Assembly: GCA_019096155.1 (NCBI GenBank)
Contig: JAHCVI010000004.1
Location: forward strand, 1,302,001 to 1,366,000
Direction: 5' to 3'
Length of the DNA stretch: 64,000 nt
Origin: Staphylotrichum longicolle
Taxonomy: Eukaryota > Ascomycota > Sordariomycetes > Sordariales > Chaetomiaceae
Under the pieces are notes generated by a model. The model made no database searches. It saw only the letters and a list, made by a program, of their open reading frames with translations, and was not told the origin of the DNA. Below are positions 44,025-55,753 of this stretch, piece by piece (the stretch's first letter is position 1; each line of letters opens with the position of its first letter). The position numbers were made by a program, and so were the translations under genes.

Positions 44025-46022
44025 ATGGCAACTCTGCTTGAACACGCCAACGGGTGGCACCCTGGCGAGCAAGCCGTTCATGCTCTCCTAAAAGTACCTA
44101 CTTCAGGACGTCAGAATCCAACTGCTGCGGGACTACCGCCTTCGTATGCTCATCGTGTGGCTGTCTCGCCTCTCGTGGCCATCGGAACACTAGATGACCA
44201 GGGCCGGCCATGGACTTCCATCTGGGGCGGCGAGCGCGGCTTCGCAAGGCCCGTGGCACAAAGTGTTCTGGGTTTGCAAAGCATGGTCGACAAAGCCCAC
44301 GATCCGGTCGTCGAGGCACTCCTGGGCCAAGCTGCTGACGGAGAAGTGGTTCAACCTAACAACGGCAAGCTCATGAGCGCACTGAGCATTGACTTGGAAA
44401 GCCGAGACCGCGTCAAGCTAGCAGGCAAAATGGTAGTCGGTACTGCTGCTGGGCGGTCTGATAACAATACCATCTCCGAAGCCCAGCTCGCCATGCTCGT
44501 CCAGGAGAGCCTGGGCAACTGCCCCAAGTACCTCAACAAGAAGACCATCCGCGCTCATCTACCTTCGCCCGAGCTGATCTCGTCGTCTTTGCCTCTCCCG
44601 CCAGATGCTTTGTCCTTGATTGACAAGGCAGACATGTTCTTCGTCTCGTCCACCAACGGGCAAACCATGGACACCAACCACCGCGGGGGTCCCGCCGGCT
44701 TCGTCCGCGTCGTCAGCAACTCCCCATCCAATGATGGAGGGGATGGCGTAGTTCTGGTCTACCCAGAATATTCCGGCAACCGCCTGTACCAAACCCTCGG
44801 CAACCTGCACACCAACCCACTGATCGGCATCGCCATCCCCGATTACACCACTTCCGACATCCTCTATCTCACCGGCTCAAGCCAGCTCCTCGTCGGCGCC
44901 ACCGCAGCCTCGCTCCTCCCGCACACCTCCCTCGCCGTCAAAATCACCGTCCACGCCGCCCGCTTAGTCAAGAACAGCCTCCCCTTCCGCGGCACCCCCG
45001 GCGAGCCCAGCCCCTACAACCCCCCCGTCCGCCGCCTCGCCACAGAGCAGCCCTCCGGCGGCTCGGAACCCCTTGCCCCTCCCTCCGCCCCGCTCGCCAC
45101 AGCAACCCTTCTCCGCAGAGAGCTTCTCACGCCGACCATCGCCCGCTTCACCTTCCTCCTGCGCCGCCACCGCCACCCCTCATCCCCACAGGGGGGGCAG
45201 CAGGGCAGCAGCAGCACCGCGGGTCTCCAACCCTGGTGGCAGCCGGGCCAGCACGTCACCCTCTCCTTCGCGTCCGAGCTCGACCTCGGGTACAGCCACA
45301 TGCGCGACGCCGACCCGCAGAGCCTGAACGACGACTTTGTGCGGACGTTTACCATCTCGAATCCGCCGCCTCCGGCCGCCCAAAACAATGAACAACTCTT
45401 GGCAGCCGGGGAAGACAGAGGTACGGGTGCGGCGGTTGGGGAGGTGGAAGTGGAGGTGCAGCTCACCCTGCGCAGGCACGGCCCCGCGACGGGGCTGCTG
45501 TTTGCGCACCCGCTCGGGCCCGGCGCAGGGACGCTCGAGGTGCCGGTGCTGGGGATTGGCGGGGAGGAAGGGTTCCGCTTGTCTTCTGCTGTGGGAGCGG
45601 GAAAGAAGGCGGTGTTTGTTGCCGGCGGGATTGGGATCACGCCGCTTCTGGCGCAGGCTCAGGCGCCGGGGCTGTTGTCTGCCGCCGCTGGGCGGGAGGC
45701 GTTGGAGGTGTTGTGGAGTGTGAGGGGGGAGGATTTGGGGCTGGTGGTGGACACGCTGGAGAGGGTGCAGGGGCTGGGGAGTGTGGCGACTGTGTTTGTT
45801 ACGGGGAATGTGAGGGATGGGGAGGAGAGGAAGGCGTTGGAGAGGGTGAAAGAGCTCGGGGCGAGGGCCGAGGTGAGGAGGATGGGGCAGGAAGATGTGC
45901 TTGGGGTGAGGGATGCGGAGAGGGGGACCAAGTATTTCGCGTGTGCGAGCCCGGGGATGCTCAGGTCGGTCCTGGGCTGGCTTGGGGAAGAGGAGGTTGT
46001 TTTTGAGAGTTTTGAGTATTAA
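44025..46022 (+). CDS. Fused FMN-binding (PNPOx-like) and ferredoxin-reductase-like oxidoreductase
   Basis: The single exon gives 665 aa from MATLLEHANGWHPGEQAVHA; an earlier in-frame ATG at 43881 would add 48 residues. The N-terminal ~330 residues resemble pyridoxamine-phosphate-oxidase-like split-barrel flavoproteins: VAIGTLDDQGRPWTSIWGG, MFFVSSTNGQTMDTNHRGG, NRLYQTLGNLHTNPLIGIAI. The C-terminal half resembles FAD/NAD(P)H reductases: WQPGQHVTLSFASELD, RTFTISNPPPP, VFVAGGIGITPLLAQA and FACASPGMLRSVLGWLG. I see no C-terminal CxxxxC ferredoxin cysteines. Such fusions probably carry electrons from NAD(P)H through FAD to FMN; the acceptor is unknown. No targeting signal is evident. Confidence 0.87.
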   Translation: MATLLEHANGWHPGEQAVHALLKVPTSGRQNPTAAGLPPSYAHRVAVSPLVAIGTLDDQGRPWTSIWGGERGFARPVAQSVLGLQSMVDKAHDPVVEALLGQAADGEVVQPNNGKLMSALSIDLESRDRVKLAGKMVVGTAAGRSDNNTISEAQLAMLVQESLGNCPKYLNKKTIRAHLPSPELISSSLPLPPDALSLIDKADMFFVSSTNGQTMDTNHRGGPAGFVRVVSNSPSNDGGDGVVLVYPEYSGNRLYQTLGNLHTNPLIGIAIPDYTTSDILYLTGSSQLLVGATAASLLPHTSLAVKITVHAARLVKNSLPFRGTPGEPSPYNPPVRRLATEQPSGGSEPLAPPSAPLATATLLRRELLTPTIARFTFLLRRHRHPSSPQGGQQGSSSTAGLQPWWQPGQHVTLSFASELDLGYSHMRDADPQSLNDDFVRTFTISNPPPPAAQNNEQLLAAGEDRGTGAAVGEVEVEVQLTLRRHGPATGLLFAHPLGPGAGTLEVPVLGIGGEEGFRLSSAVGAGKKAVFVAGGIGITPLLAQAQAPGLLSAAAGREALEVLWSVRGEDLGLVVDTLERVQGLGSVATVFVTGNVRDGEERKALERVKELGARAEVRRMGQEDVLGVRDAERGTKYFACASPGMLRSVLGWLGEEEVVFESFEY

Positions 46023-47420
46023 AGGGGTTGCTGTTCAGGGTCAGGGGTTCCGGGGATGACAGCGCTGGTCTGGTGCTGTGGCCCAGCAACCAGCGCAAAT
46101 GAACACTGTGAATCACACTGTGAGAGGAGGCCGGTCTGCTCGAGGTGTAGAGGCACCAAATTGGATTATGCCCTTCCCGGAAGTAGAATTCCTGTTGGAA
46201 GCGTTTGTGACACGTTCTCGATGAGAATTGTAAATCCCAATTGAATTGAACAGAGATGTGCAGAGCTTGAGGGAAGAAGTCGCGGGGACGGGAGAGTGAA
46301 ATGACCATACACTTGAGCTCTGCCCTTCTGTGGGTCTGTAACTGAGATTAACGTTAGCCGGAACCCGGGCCATGTGGTTGGCTTTTCCGCCTCTCTCCTG
46401 TTGCACATGGAATCACGAGGAGCTGGGCAGACGTCGTGTTGCAGCTTACGAAGTCCAGACGGGAGGTCCGAAAATGGCAGCGATGGCGGGGCAATTGAGT
46501 TCAGCCCCGCCTCCTTGGTCTCCTCAATCAACCTTGAGCAACGATGCACAAGATTGACAAGAACAAAATACTTTGGTGCTCATGCTTACGTATGAGAAGG
46601 CTTGGGGCCCAAAATCAGGAATGTTGGATGTTGGCAAAGACAGCCTGACGACAGTCCCTGCGGGTGGAAGGGCTTATTGGCTGCGCACAGGGTCCAGTTT
46701 GAGCCTTCGCCACCCCGCACTGTTGCCTGTGAGCCTGTTCGCTCTCGACTCATCGAGACTCGGAAATGGAAGCACATGCGGCACGCGGCACAGTGTTGTG
46801 AAAGGACCCTGAAACGAAACGCAAACAGGTCAAAGATCCTGCCAGCCCAAGGGCAACTAAAAACCGTGAACGCATCAGGTTGGCCAGGTTCCTTTCATTG
46901 CGTGAGGTAAAGAGTGGGTTGCGTCTTTTTAGCTCAGGCTTAACTCCGGCAACGGACATTGAACAAGCCAGAAAAGGCGCCGGGGACAGACAAAACTCAC
47001 TGTTAGAACCTCAGTTTGAGCGTTGGACCCCCGCGTCAGTGGCTGAATAAGAACGGCTCCCGTCTGCTTTCCCACCTGCCCGGCCACTCCTTGTCATCTT
47101 CCGCATCCCCCAACATCCGTCCTGCGAACAAATACCGCGGCCCCCTCTGCCTACCGACAAACCTGCTGGCAATTGCACCATCACACCCGCTCACTCAATT
47201 GGCACCGTCGCTGCGCCGGGTTTCGGCGACACCGCGACTCGCATTCCGAACAGCGCCATCTCTCGGCATCGTCCCGCGCCGACCGTATTGACTGCCGTGC
47301 CCCGCACCCTCGGCACAACACTTGCGACCGATCTGCCCTCGTGCGCGCCGTCACCTGCCATCCGCGAAACACCGAAACACTCGTTCGACATTGCGATCAT
47401 CAACCACAGCCACCAGAAAA
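46023..47420. other. Intergenic region, oxidoreductase to NMN adenylyltransferase
   Basis: About 1.4 kb has no supported gene. The last ~350 nt are C-rich and look like the NMNAT 5' leader. Confidence 0.55.
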
Positions 47421-48533
47421 ATGACCGCCGGAACCATCGACTCGGGCACGCAAACGCCCACTGTCCTCATGGAGTCGCCAAGCATCGAGGGCGAGCACTC
47501 GCCCTACAGCTTCCCGACCCAGAAGCTGAAGCGCCGTCAGACACAGCCCGGGAAGACACCCCTGGTGCTGGTTGCTTGCGGCTCGTTCTCTCGTACGTCT
47601 CCTATGCCACGTTCTGGCATTCCCAGCAGCTGACGGATACTATGCAAGCGATCACCTTCCTCCACCTGCGCATGTTCGAAATGGCATCCGACTTTGTCCG
47701 GTTCAACACAGACTTTGAGGTGTGCGCGGGATACTTGTCACCGGTATGACTCGGAACTCGGAGGTGGGGGCCGGCACCCGCGGGGCAGGACTGACACAGT
47801 TTACAGGTCAGCGACGCTTACAAGAAGGTGGGGCTTGCGCCGGGATACCACCGGGTGAACATGTGCTCGCGAGCCGTCGAGCAATCGTCCTGGCTCATGG
47901 TCGACCCCTACGAGACGGTGAACTGCGACGAGAAGGGCGTGCCACAGTACGTCCCGACGGCCAAGGTCTTGCGCCACTTCGACCACGAGATCAACACAGT
48001 ACTTGGAGGGATTGAGGGCGCGGACGGGCAGATGAGGAAGGCTCGGATTGCGCTCCTCGCTGGCGCCGACCTGGTCATGTCTATGGGTATGTTTGCTGGT
48101 ATCGGTCGCATGTTACACAAACTAACCAGAACCAGGCGAGCCGGGGCTCTGGGCGCCCAAGGACTTGGACACGATCCTCGGGTCGTACGGTGCCTTCATC
48201 ATTGAGCGCTCGGGGACTGACATCGACGAGGCCCTTGCCTCGCTCAGGCAGTATGAGCACAACATCTGGGTCATCGGCCAGGTCATCCAAAACGATATCA
48301 GCTCCACAAAAGTCCGCTTGTTCTTGAAGAAGGACCTCAGCGTCAGATATCTGATTCCAGACCCTGTTGTTGAGGTTTGACACCCCCGGGACGTCTCCCA
48401 CTGAACCCAGGCTTACACATGACAGTACATCGACGAACACGGCCTCTTTCAAGAGCCAAACTCCAACAAGTCCAGGCCTAGGACACCCGATGTCATGCCC
48501 GGCCCCTCAAACACGAAGCCGACCAAGGGCTGA
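47421..48533 (+). CDS. NMA1: Nicotinamide/nicotinate mononucleotide adenylyltransferase
   Basis: NMNAT couples NMN or NaMN with ATP to make NAD or deamido-NAD. Five exons (47421-47592, 47649-47743, 47807-48086, 48136-48374, 48426-48533) give 297 aa with consistent phases. A ~45-residue variable leader precedes the nucleotidyltransferase signature, formed across intron 1: ACGSFS then PITFLHLRMFEMA (the HxGH-like motif reads TFLH). Further conserved parts are GYLSPVSDAYKKVGL, LLAGADLVMSMGEPGLW, YGAFIIERSGTDID, and ISSTKVRLFLKKDLSVRYLI, the C-terminal (I)SSTxxR motif. Intron 4 uses a less usual GTTTGA donor. Cytosolic or nuclear; no presequence seen. Confidence 0.94.
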
Positions 48534-49990
48534 ATGAGCTCCATGCCCCGAGATGAATGAGCACACAACATTTAGAATGCAACGTATCGCAGACGAAACG
48601 TCGCTCGAGGTGACAGTTACACCGGGACTGGACCAACAAGACGTCGGGTCCAGCAGAGCGACTTACTCGTCATCACGCAACATCTGCATATCAGGACCGG
48701 GCAGATACCCCGATACACCCGCGACCAGAGGCGTTATGGCGTTGGATGGACATTTGGACCTGGGGCTCCGGCCTCGCTGCCGTGGGTATCTCGCGCGAGA
48801 CGGCGCCGAGCCCGCCTTGGATTTACCTCTCTGTGTGGCTGCTCCATGAGAGCCAGCTCCGGTCGGTCCCATGTTGTTTTTGGTTATAGACACACTTTGC
48901 GCTAGAGAAGGGCGGTAATGAATGAAACCTTGACGACAGAAGTACACACACACTCTCTCTCACCTGTTCACGAGCATCGTCAAGGTATTCTTTCTGGTCG
49001 TCGCATGACATCATTGGCGCAAACCGAGAATCTGAAATTGATGCGCTCCAGTTGGACCGATGCTGCCATGCGACGCGCGCTGCCGGCCGGGGCGGCGTGG
49101 CTTGCATGGTGCAGCGGGACGTGTATGCAAACACCCGGCTCGACTCGACCCGGGCCACTGGATCGGGCTCGGCTGGGCTTGGTGCAGTGGCGGAACTTTA
49201 GCCGTGTTCTCTTCACCGTCTTTTTGGTATGCAGCATGTTTTGTCAAGAGTTTGTTAGAATCTGGGAAATTCGGTTCAGATTTTAGTTTAGACTTGCTGA
49301 ACTCCAGGTTTTAGTTTGGGGGGCAGGCGTCGAGACTTGGTAAACAGACACTGGCTGACTTATTTTGGTACCGTCGGGTATCATCATGGTGGGAAGCAGC
49401 GTTTAAACTCCTATCGTGGTGCAGTAGGCACACCAATCACATGCCTCGAGACAACACGAGAGCACGTCTTGCGCGGGGATACACCATGAGTGAGTTCGCC
49501 CTGAGAGTTTGCGTCCGATCTTTTAAGGGTCAAAGGGGGAAGAGGGTCGGAGGGGTGGGGGTTGAAGGCTTCGTATTGTTGAAGGTGTGCTAGGCCCACG
49601 TGGATGGGTATCATACGCAAGATTGGAGAGCTACAAAATGAAATGGGCGCTGTGATAGTTGGCAACCAAGGAACTCGTGTTCTACATTGGGGAGGACACC
49701 TTTGAAACTTTGAAAAGGGACTGAGTACTGGAGGTTTGGAGTGTGGTGATGCGGGAAGCTGAGACACTGAGACTCGGTCTCACGAACGAAGATAATGAGT
49801 CCAAGTGGCCGAGTTGACATGATTGCGCCTCAAGATTGCTCCCTAAATTTCATCTTTTTCCTCATCACCAGACAACAGCCTGGTATAGCTTGGAAACCTC
49901 CTGGCGAACCTCGACTTGCTCACGTATCCAGCACACAACCCATCCTTCCTCCTTCTCTCATAAATCACCATGGTTTCCATGCCAACCTGA
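48534..49990. other. Intergenic region downstream of NMNAT
   Basis: About 1.45 kb has no supported gene. A TCCAAGTGGCCGAGTT string at 49801 resembles a tRNA D-arm but no tRNA follows. Confidence 0.55.
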
Positions 49991-50536
49991 TTGAGACAAA
50001 ACGCTCGGTACTGCAATCTTCAACAGACTCGGGGAAGAAAAAGAAAACACAGTAAGTATGAACATTTGTTCGGCAAGAAAGCCGTCCTCACTCCCGAGTT
50101 CGCCGCCCTCGCCGCCCAGTATGTGCAAGGCATGCAGGCGGCTGCGGCCTATGCGCAGTGTCAGCAAGCCAACAATGAGAACTTGGTGCGCGAGCTCTCG
50201 CGCCAGAACACCACCTTGGAGAGTCTGGCGAACAACAACACGGAGCTCACTCGCGCCCTCCTTGAAGACCGCGCGGAGATGCGCCGCGAGCTCAGCGCGC
50301 CCAGCCGCCCCCCTCCCCTCCCCCCTCCCCCCCCCCCCCCCCCCCCCGGTCACCCTCTTCTACAAACATGCCCATCCGTTCCCGTCATGACGTCGAAGAC
50401 TCAATTTGCTGTAATCTCCCCCCGGTGTTGTTGGTGCTTCCCTCCCGCTTCCCTTCCCCCGATCCAGCACAATACACCCGCCAACTCCCGACTATATTTT
50501 CAGTGTTTAGTCTCTCCACCATTCCGAGATAGATAG
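49991..50536 (+). CDS. Possible coiled-coil ORF, start not found
   Basis: This frame encodes a basic patch (GRKRKHSKYEHLFGKK) and a plausible amphipathic/coiled-coil stretch: FAALAAQYVQGMQAAAAYAQ, ANNENLVRELSRQNTTLESL, NNTELTRALLEDRAEMRREL. It then enters poly-Pro encoded by a C21 tract, after which the sequence looks non-coding. There is no ATG in frame upstream before a stop, so an upstream exon or a shifted frame would be needed. I do not recognise a family. It may be a gene fragment. Confidence 0.3.
   Translation: MRQNARYCNLQQTRGRKRKHSKYEHLFGKKAVLTPEFAALAAQYVQGMQAAAAYAQCQQANNENLVRELSRQNTTLESLANNNTELTRALLEDRAEMRRELSAPSRPPPLPPPPPPPPPGHPLLQTCPSVPVMTSKTQFAVISPRCCWCFPPASLPPIQHNTPANSRLYFQCLVSPPFRDR
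50327..50347. repeat. Poly-C tract (C21)
   Basis: A run of 21 C follows a C-rich stretch. The length is likely unreliable, and any frame crossing it is unsafe. Confidence 0.85.
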
Positions 50537-51213
50537 ACTGTTTCGAACAAGAACCCAGTTCTCCGAGTCGCCTTACATCTGCAAACGGGTTGACGGAATT
50601 GAACGGTGAAACGACAAGGCTCGTTGGGTGAGGGTAGTCAACAAGCATTGTAGACTCACTCAGTGCGTCGATGGCGGTGAGTTTGTCGGTTGGCAAGGTC
50701 GGACGGAGGCGGGGGGATATTCTATAAAAGACGAGAAGGAAAAGATGGTAGACACTCTCTTGACTCCCTCAAATTTGACTCCCTTGACAACAAAGCCGCA
50801 ACGTACACTAGCCTGTCTCTGCACACATCTCTTTCAGAACCACATGCAACAGACTCAGTCATGAACCAAACACAGGTCTATTCAGCACCACCAATCCAAT
50901 GCTGACCAGGACAAGGCATATATGTCATCAACCCATATGCAAATCGAAGGATATATACAATCAACCCCCCAACCAACCAGCCAACCTCACCCATGCCTCC
51001 TGCTAAACAACTCTGGCCGGGTGCCACTGCCCTCCAAATCTCACCCCACCACCACCACCCACCACACCACACCATGCCCCGAGAAATCAAAATGGCACAT
51101 TACCATTAACCCACCCTGGCAGGCAGGCAGGCAGTATAGTATCCCATCTCCTCCCATCTCATCCCACCCCTTTCTCTACCCCCCCAAAACCCTCCTCCAA
51201 CGAGGGAGATAAT
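50537..51213. other. Intergenic region downstream of KCH gene
   Basis: No gene is supported. Simple repeats include GGCA units at 51119-51133 and several CCA/CAC-rich stretches. Confidence 0.55.
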
Positions 51214-53747
51214 CTAATACCGCCCACCACCCCTCTCCAAATCTTCATTCCACCCGTTCCCCCCACCCCCCCCCCACCCCCACCCTGACTCCCATTCCCA
51301 TTCCCATTTCTCCCCGCCGCCATCCCCCTCGAAGCCGTCATCGGATTCTGTCTCTGCCTCTGACCCTGACCCTGATTCTGACCCTGACTCTGGCTGCTCT
51401 GACCCTGCCCCGTCCATCCTCATCATCGCCGCCGCCGCCGCCATAAGCCACAGCATTCACCATATTCCTCAGCGAGCTGCCGCTAGCGCTCTGCTGGTGG
51501 TAGGGCTGGTACGACGGCGCACCCCTCTGCGAGGACGCGTTGCTCGCGGTGGGCTGATGGACGGCTGGGTCATGGAGCGCGGGGGCGGAAAGTGCGAGGG
51601 GGGCCCGCGCGGGGCAGTTGGGCTGTCGCGGAGCGGATGGGATATGAACCCGGACCCGGGCCGGGGCCGGGGGTTGGGGTGCTGCGGATGGGGTAGTTGT
51701 TGTGTTGTTGTTGTTTGTTGTTGTGTTGTCTAGGTCTTGGGGGGTGGCGGTGCGGATGGGGTAGTTGTTGATGTCTAGGCCTTCAGTGGGGGCTGGGGTC
51801 GCGGTGCTGCGGACGGGGTACCCGTCCAGCTCCGGAGGGAGACTGGGCTTGACATGGTGGCGAACCCGTCTGGTCCGAGGACGGGGACTGGGTCTGTGCT
51901 GCTGCTCGAGTTGGACATGCTGGCGAACCCGTCTGATCCTAAAACGGGGACTGGGTTTGTGTTGCTGCGGACGGGATATCCGTCTGGCCCCCGAGGCGGG
52001 ACGGGGGCTGTGGCGCTGCGGATGGGGTACCCGTCTGGCCCCATCCCGCGCGGTGACATGGGGTTGTTGCGGTACGTCGGGGCGGGGCTGGCGCGTCCGC
52101 TGGCATTGTCGTCAAAGGGCGATCTGTTTTCCGGGGGATAGGGTAGCCTATCTCTGGGTTGATTGGGCCCGGGTCCTCGATAGTTGTTGAATGACCCCAC
52201 TGGCGACAGGACTGGCGGTGGAAGAGCTGGCATGGTCTCGGACGAATACGGCGCGGCACTCGCGGTGTAATCACCGCGGAGGGAAGAGCCGTTCGAGGCC
52301 ATTCGCTGGAGCTGTGGTCCTTGTGGTCCGGGGCCGTAGCTCCGGTTGGATGCTGAGGTCGCCGTCCGCAGAGGAGGGCGGCCTTCAAAGCCGAATTGTG
52401 AGCCTGCAGGATTTGGACCATAACTCCTGTTCGACGACGATGTGGCTGTCCGGACCGGAGGATAGCCTCCAAGGTCGATGGGGGGAAGAGTGGGAGTCGC
52501 AGATTCCGAGGGAGCCATGCCCATGTCGGCGGCACTATTCAAGAGTGACGCATTGGACGAGTATTGGCTTGTCGCCGTCAGCTTGGTGTCGGATCGGGAT
52601 GGCATGGGCGGTTTCCGGCCGATGGCATTCATCTCGAAGCTCCCAGGCGTGGTCGGGCGTGAGGGCTTTTCGGTGAACGAGGCAAATGTATCTGCCCGCT
52701 TGATCGATGGCATCTCGGGAAGATTGTCGTCGGTGAGGACAGGGAGCGACGGCTTCATTGTCATCGGCCTGTCGTCGCCATTCTTCTTCGCTGCCTTGAG
52801 CTCGGCTTTCTTCCGCTTCCGCTCCTCCTCGGCCATCGCCTTGTTGATCTTCTTGGCGACGATCTGCTTGAGTCGCTTGTTGACCTTGCGTTCGCAGAAG
52901 CCGGTCAGGCCACCGTCTTCGCGTGGGATGTAGCTCCACAAGAAGAAGACAAAGAAGAGAGCCGCCAGAAGCAGAGACAGGAAGGAAAAGACCCAAATGA
53001 CGAGGGTGAAGAGCATGCCGGACAAAATAACGGCCTGCTGGGGCTCTTCGGTCGCAAGAGCCCTGATCTTTTCAAAGAAGCTGGTGAGCGAGGACTCGAA
53101 GTTGGCTTCGTTGATCTGCAGTTTCGCATTGTAAACGGAGTAGAGAGTGAGGGCGTTGATGACTTGGCGAGGGCCAGAACAGAGGAGAGTCCGGATCCAT
53201 GCTGGTTCAACGTTAGCAAGCTAAACCAAGTTTTAGCACGCACAATCTTACATTGGAAGCTGAAGAAGGTAAACAGGGCAATGTACTCGGCCCCCTTTTT
53301 ACTCTTTGTCAGCTCGGCAAAGACCAGGAAACGCCTCCACCCTCGGCCGCTTCCCATGCGAAAACACTCGATCCGGGCGGCCAAACTGTCCAGGAAGCAT
53401 TCGGCGACGCTTCCTCGGCGCATGATGGCGAGGGCGCGAAAGGACTCATAGGCGAGATTGACGAAGGAGAGAATGATGCAGACGGTGAAGATCCATTTGG
53501 AAATGTCAAAGGGGATAAACTGAGCGGGCTCGATCTGCGAAGACCACTTGTTGAAGGCCAGGAGCTGATAAGCGGTGAAAATGTCGACGACGTAGACGGC
53601 GACTGAGATGAAAAAACCGAACCACAGGAAGGCGTATGCGAACGGCGTGAAGCAAGACGTAGACTTGAAATCGTTGAGACTAATAAAGTCCCATTTTTGC
53701 TCTGGGTTAACGTCGATATCGCGTCTGCGATGGCTGAGGAAACCCAT
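51214..53747 (-). CDS. KCH1: KCH-type low-affinity K+ transport protein, tail frame-disrupted
   Basis: Yeast Kch1/Prm6 proteins promote K+ influx and activate Ca2+ uptake. Exon 1 starts at 53747 (MGFLSHRRRDIDVNPEQKWD) and ends at 53252; exon 2 starts at 53201 (QSWIRTLLCSGPRQVINAL). Membrane segments include FTPFAYAFLWFGFFISVAVY, WIFTVCIILSFVNLAY, EYIALFTFFSF and LVIWVFSFLSLLLAALFFVF. A basic cytosolic part (CERKVNKRLKQIVAKKINKA) and a long Ser/Pro tail with repeated GPDGYPVRS-type units follow. One tail frame ends at 51775, but the repeat continues one frame over (LDGYPVRSTATPAPTEGLDI), as if one G were missing at 51834-51835. A further shift near 51410-51430 is needed to reach the end NGWNEDLERGGGRY at TAG 51216. 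The membrane core is intact. Confidence 0.87.
51256..51400. repeat. C-rich and GACCCT-type simple repeats in the KCH tail
   Basis: C-runs around 51262-51287 and CTGACC/CTGATT units at 51361-51395 encode Gly- and Gln/Ser-rich tail sequence on the minus strand. They coincide with uncertain reading frame. Confidence 0.75.
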
Positions 53748-55753
53748 TGTGCAGATGGCGCAAACCAGGCGCAAGGATCGTGACGAGCCGGGTCGAGAAG
53801 AGGCGGGTATCGACCCTGTCGAAGACGATAGATGAAGCTGAAGTCGTGGACACAATCAATGTGTCGTCTGGGGTATCTCAAAAAGAATGATCAAGTCGGG
53901 GCGCTGCGGCCGCCGCTGGCACAAGTCGTTCCTCGCCCGCGAAGGGATCGACTGCGCCTATGTCGTCGAAGGAGCGCAGCACTCCAGGACGATGACAGCG
54001 AGGTTTCGTTACTCTACTGCCGAGAGCGACAAACAAAAAAGGAACGTCGGAGACTAGGTCGGGATAGTCGACTCGGAAAAGGCAGCGGCGCCCTCAACAA
54101 GACTCGCTCGCGCCCAGCATCTCGGTGGTGGTGGTAGCCGGGGATCCGTAGTGTTGCGCAGCAATGCGGCCGCAAGGGAAACAGGGGACGGGCTGCTCGA
54201 GACCCCTCGGCGCTGTGGATACTGATCGCGCTGGATCGGCGTCCGCAGTGTCGGGTTGGAGGAGAGGGCGCGGAGATGGGTAGCGGCGCGGTCGGGGTGT
54301 TGGTGGAGGTGCGTCGCTGGGTTGTGGACTTGTGGTTGACGTAGCGAACAGCGCCTACGAGTCGAGTTTGATCGGCTGGGCACCGTTCCAAGCCCTGGTG
54401 TCAAGTCGACCGAAGCGGAAAGGATGCGACGATGCGGGTGGGCGAGGGGTGTAACGAGGACTGTCGATTGTCAATTGTCGGGGAACAATAGCCCGGTGTT
54501 GGTTTGTTGATTGTGCGAATGGTGCGTGGCCGAATTCTCAGCAATTCAAGGAATGACTGCTATTTACTGTGGCATGCGATAATAGTGAGTGAATGGCTGG
54601 ACAGCCGGTCGTGTTTCCGACGGAGCTGGTCCGGAGAGGCCGCCCTGGCAACTTGCAAAGGGTCTGGGAACGAAGGGAGTGTGAGCCAGGGCGCATCTGC
54701 GACGGGAGTGGAGGATAAGGGGGGCATGAATTCGGGAAGGGACAGGGGTCGGATCACAGGCCCAAGAGCACAGGGTGGGGCCGCAAGCGGCCTCGATGGG
54801 CTGAATGGCGCGTGGGATTGGCCGATTGACGGGTCGCTGCGGGGGAGGGGCCGTTCCCTGAAGATATCGCAACAGAAAAGTAACCCAAGAATTGCTATTT
54901 GATGGGTCAAATCTCGCTTTTTCTGTCCTCCACACAGGCCCTCCTGCAGGAACAGACCCCTTGCCGAAGCACCCCTGGACCCTGCCGCGGGAAGCCTCGC
55001 TTTGGGCTGGTGATTGGCCGAGTCGCGCACCCCTTGCATGCCCATCTGATTTCACCACCCTGTGAAACACCCGCCCAACCACAGGCGGAAGAGTCGACTC
55101 TGAAGACTTTGCGAAACACGGAATTTCGATGCCGAGGAGCAGAACGTGGGTGGCGGCTGCACGGCATCGACGGCATGCTGCTCCGCACCGGCGTGCAAAG
55201 AAGCCGTCCGTCAGCGTTTTGGCTGGGGCGCCTCGCTAGCGACAACCGCGGTTTGCTGTAGAATCGCGAGTTTGACCCAAGCATGTGGAATGGTTCGCTG
55301 GGCGTCGTCTATTTTATTCCCGATCAGCATCTGCAGGCCGCGGTTACCTGCCCTGCAGTCCGCATCGCCAATCAACTTCGGCTCCGGATATCTGGATGTT
55401 ACGTCGGCAGGTCATGGGCAGCACCAACCAGCCTTGCCGCGCGCTTCACTTGAGTGCATTCAAATGGAGCATGCTAATGGAGGGTGACACCATGATCAAC
55501 GGTTTGTCCTCCTCGGCTGATATTTTTGTTCACATCAATCTGCCAGATTCGTTGGCAGAGAACTCTGGTCTACTTGGTAGCTTCGTCCTGCATGTCTCGT
55601 TTAGTGTCTAGCTCTGAATCTACCGCCGACTCGTTGCGTTTGGTCTCGCTTCTCAACGTCCCCGTGTCTCAACACGACACACGACGGACGAAGTAGTCTC
55701 CCGCCCATCCCAGGCACAAGACTCATCTACCACAGTACACATCGCCGGCCAAC
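53748..55753. other. Intergenic region upstream of KCH gene
   Basis: Two kilobases hold no supported gene. The first ~500 nt should be the KCH promoter and leader; the right end is the 3' flank of the histidine phosphatase gene. Open frames present have no family features or splice logic. Confidence 0.55.

Noticed and set aside
49795..49890. tRNA-like string TCCAAGTGGCCGAGTT
   Set aside because: It resembles a D-arm, but there is no matching acceptor stem, anticodon loop or T arm downstream.
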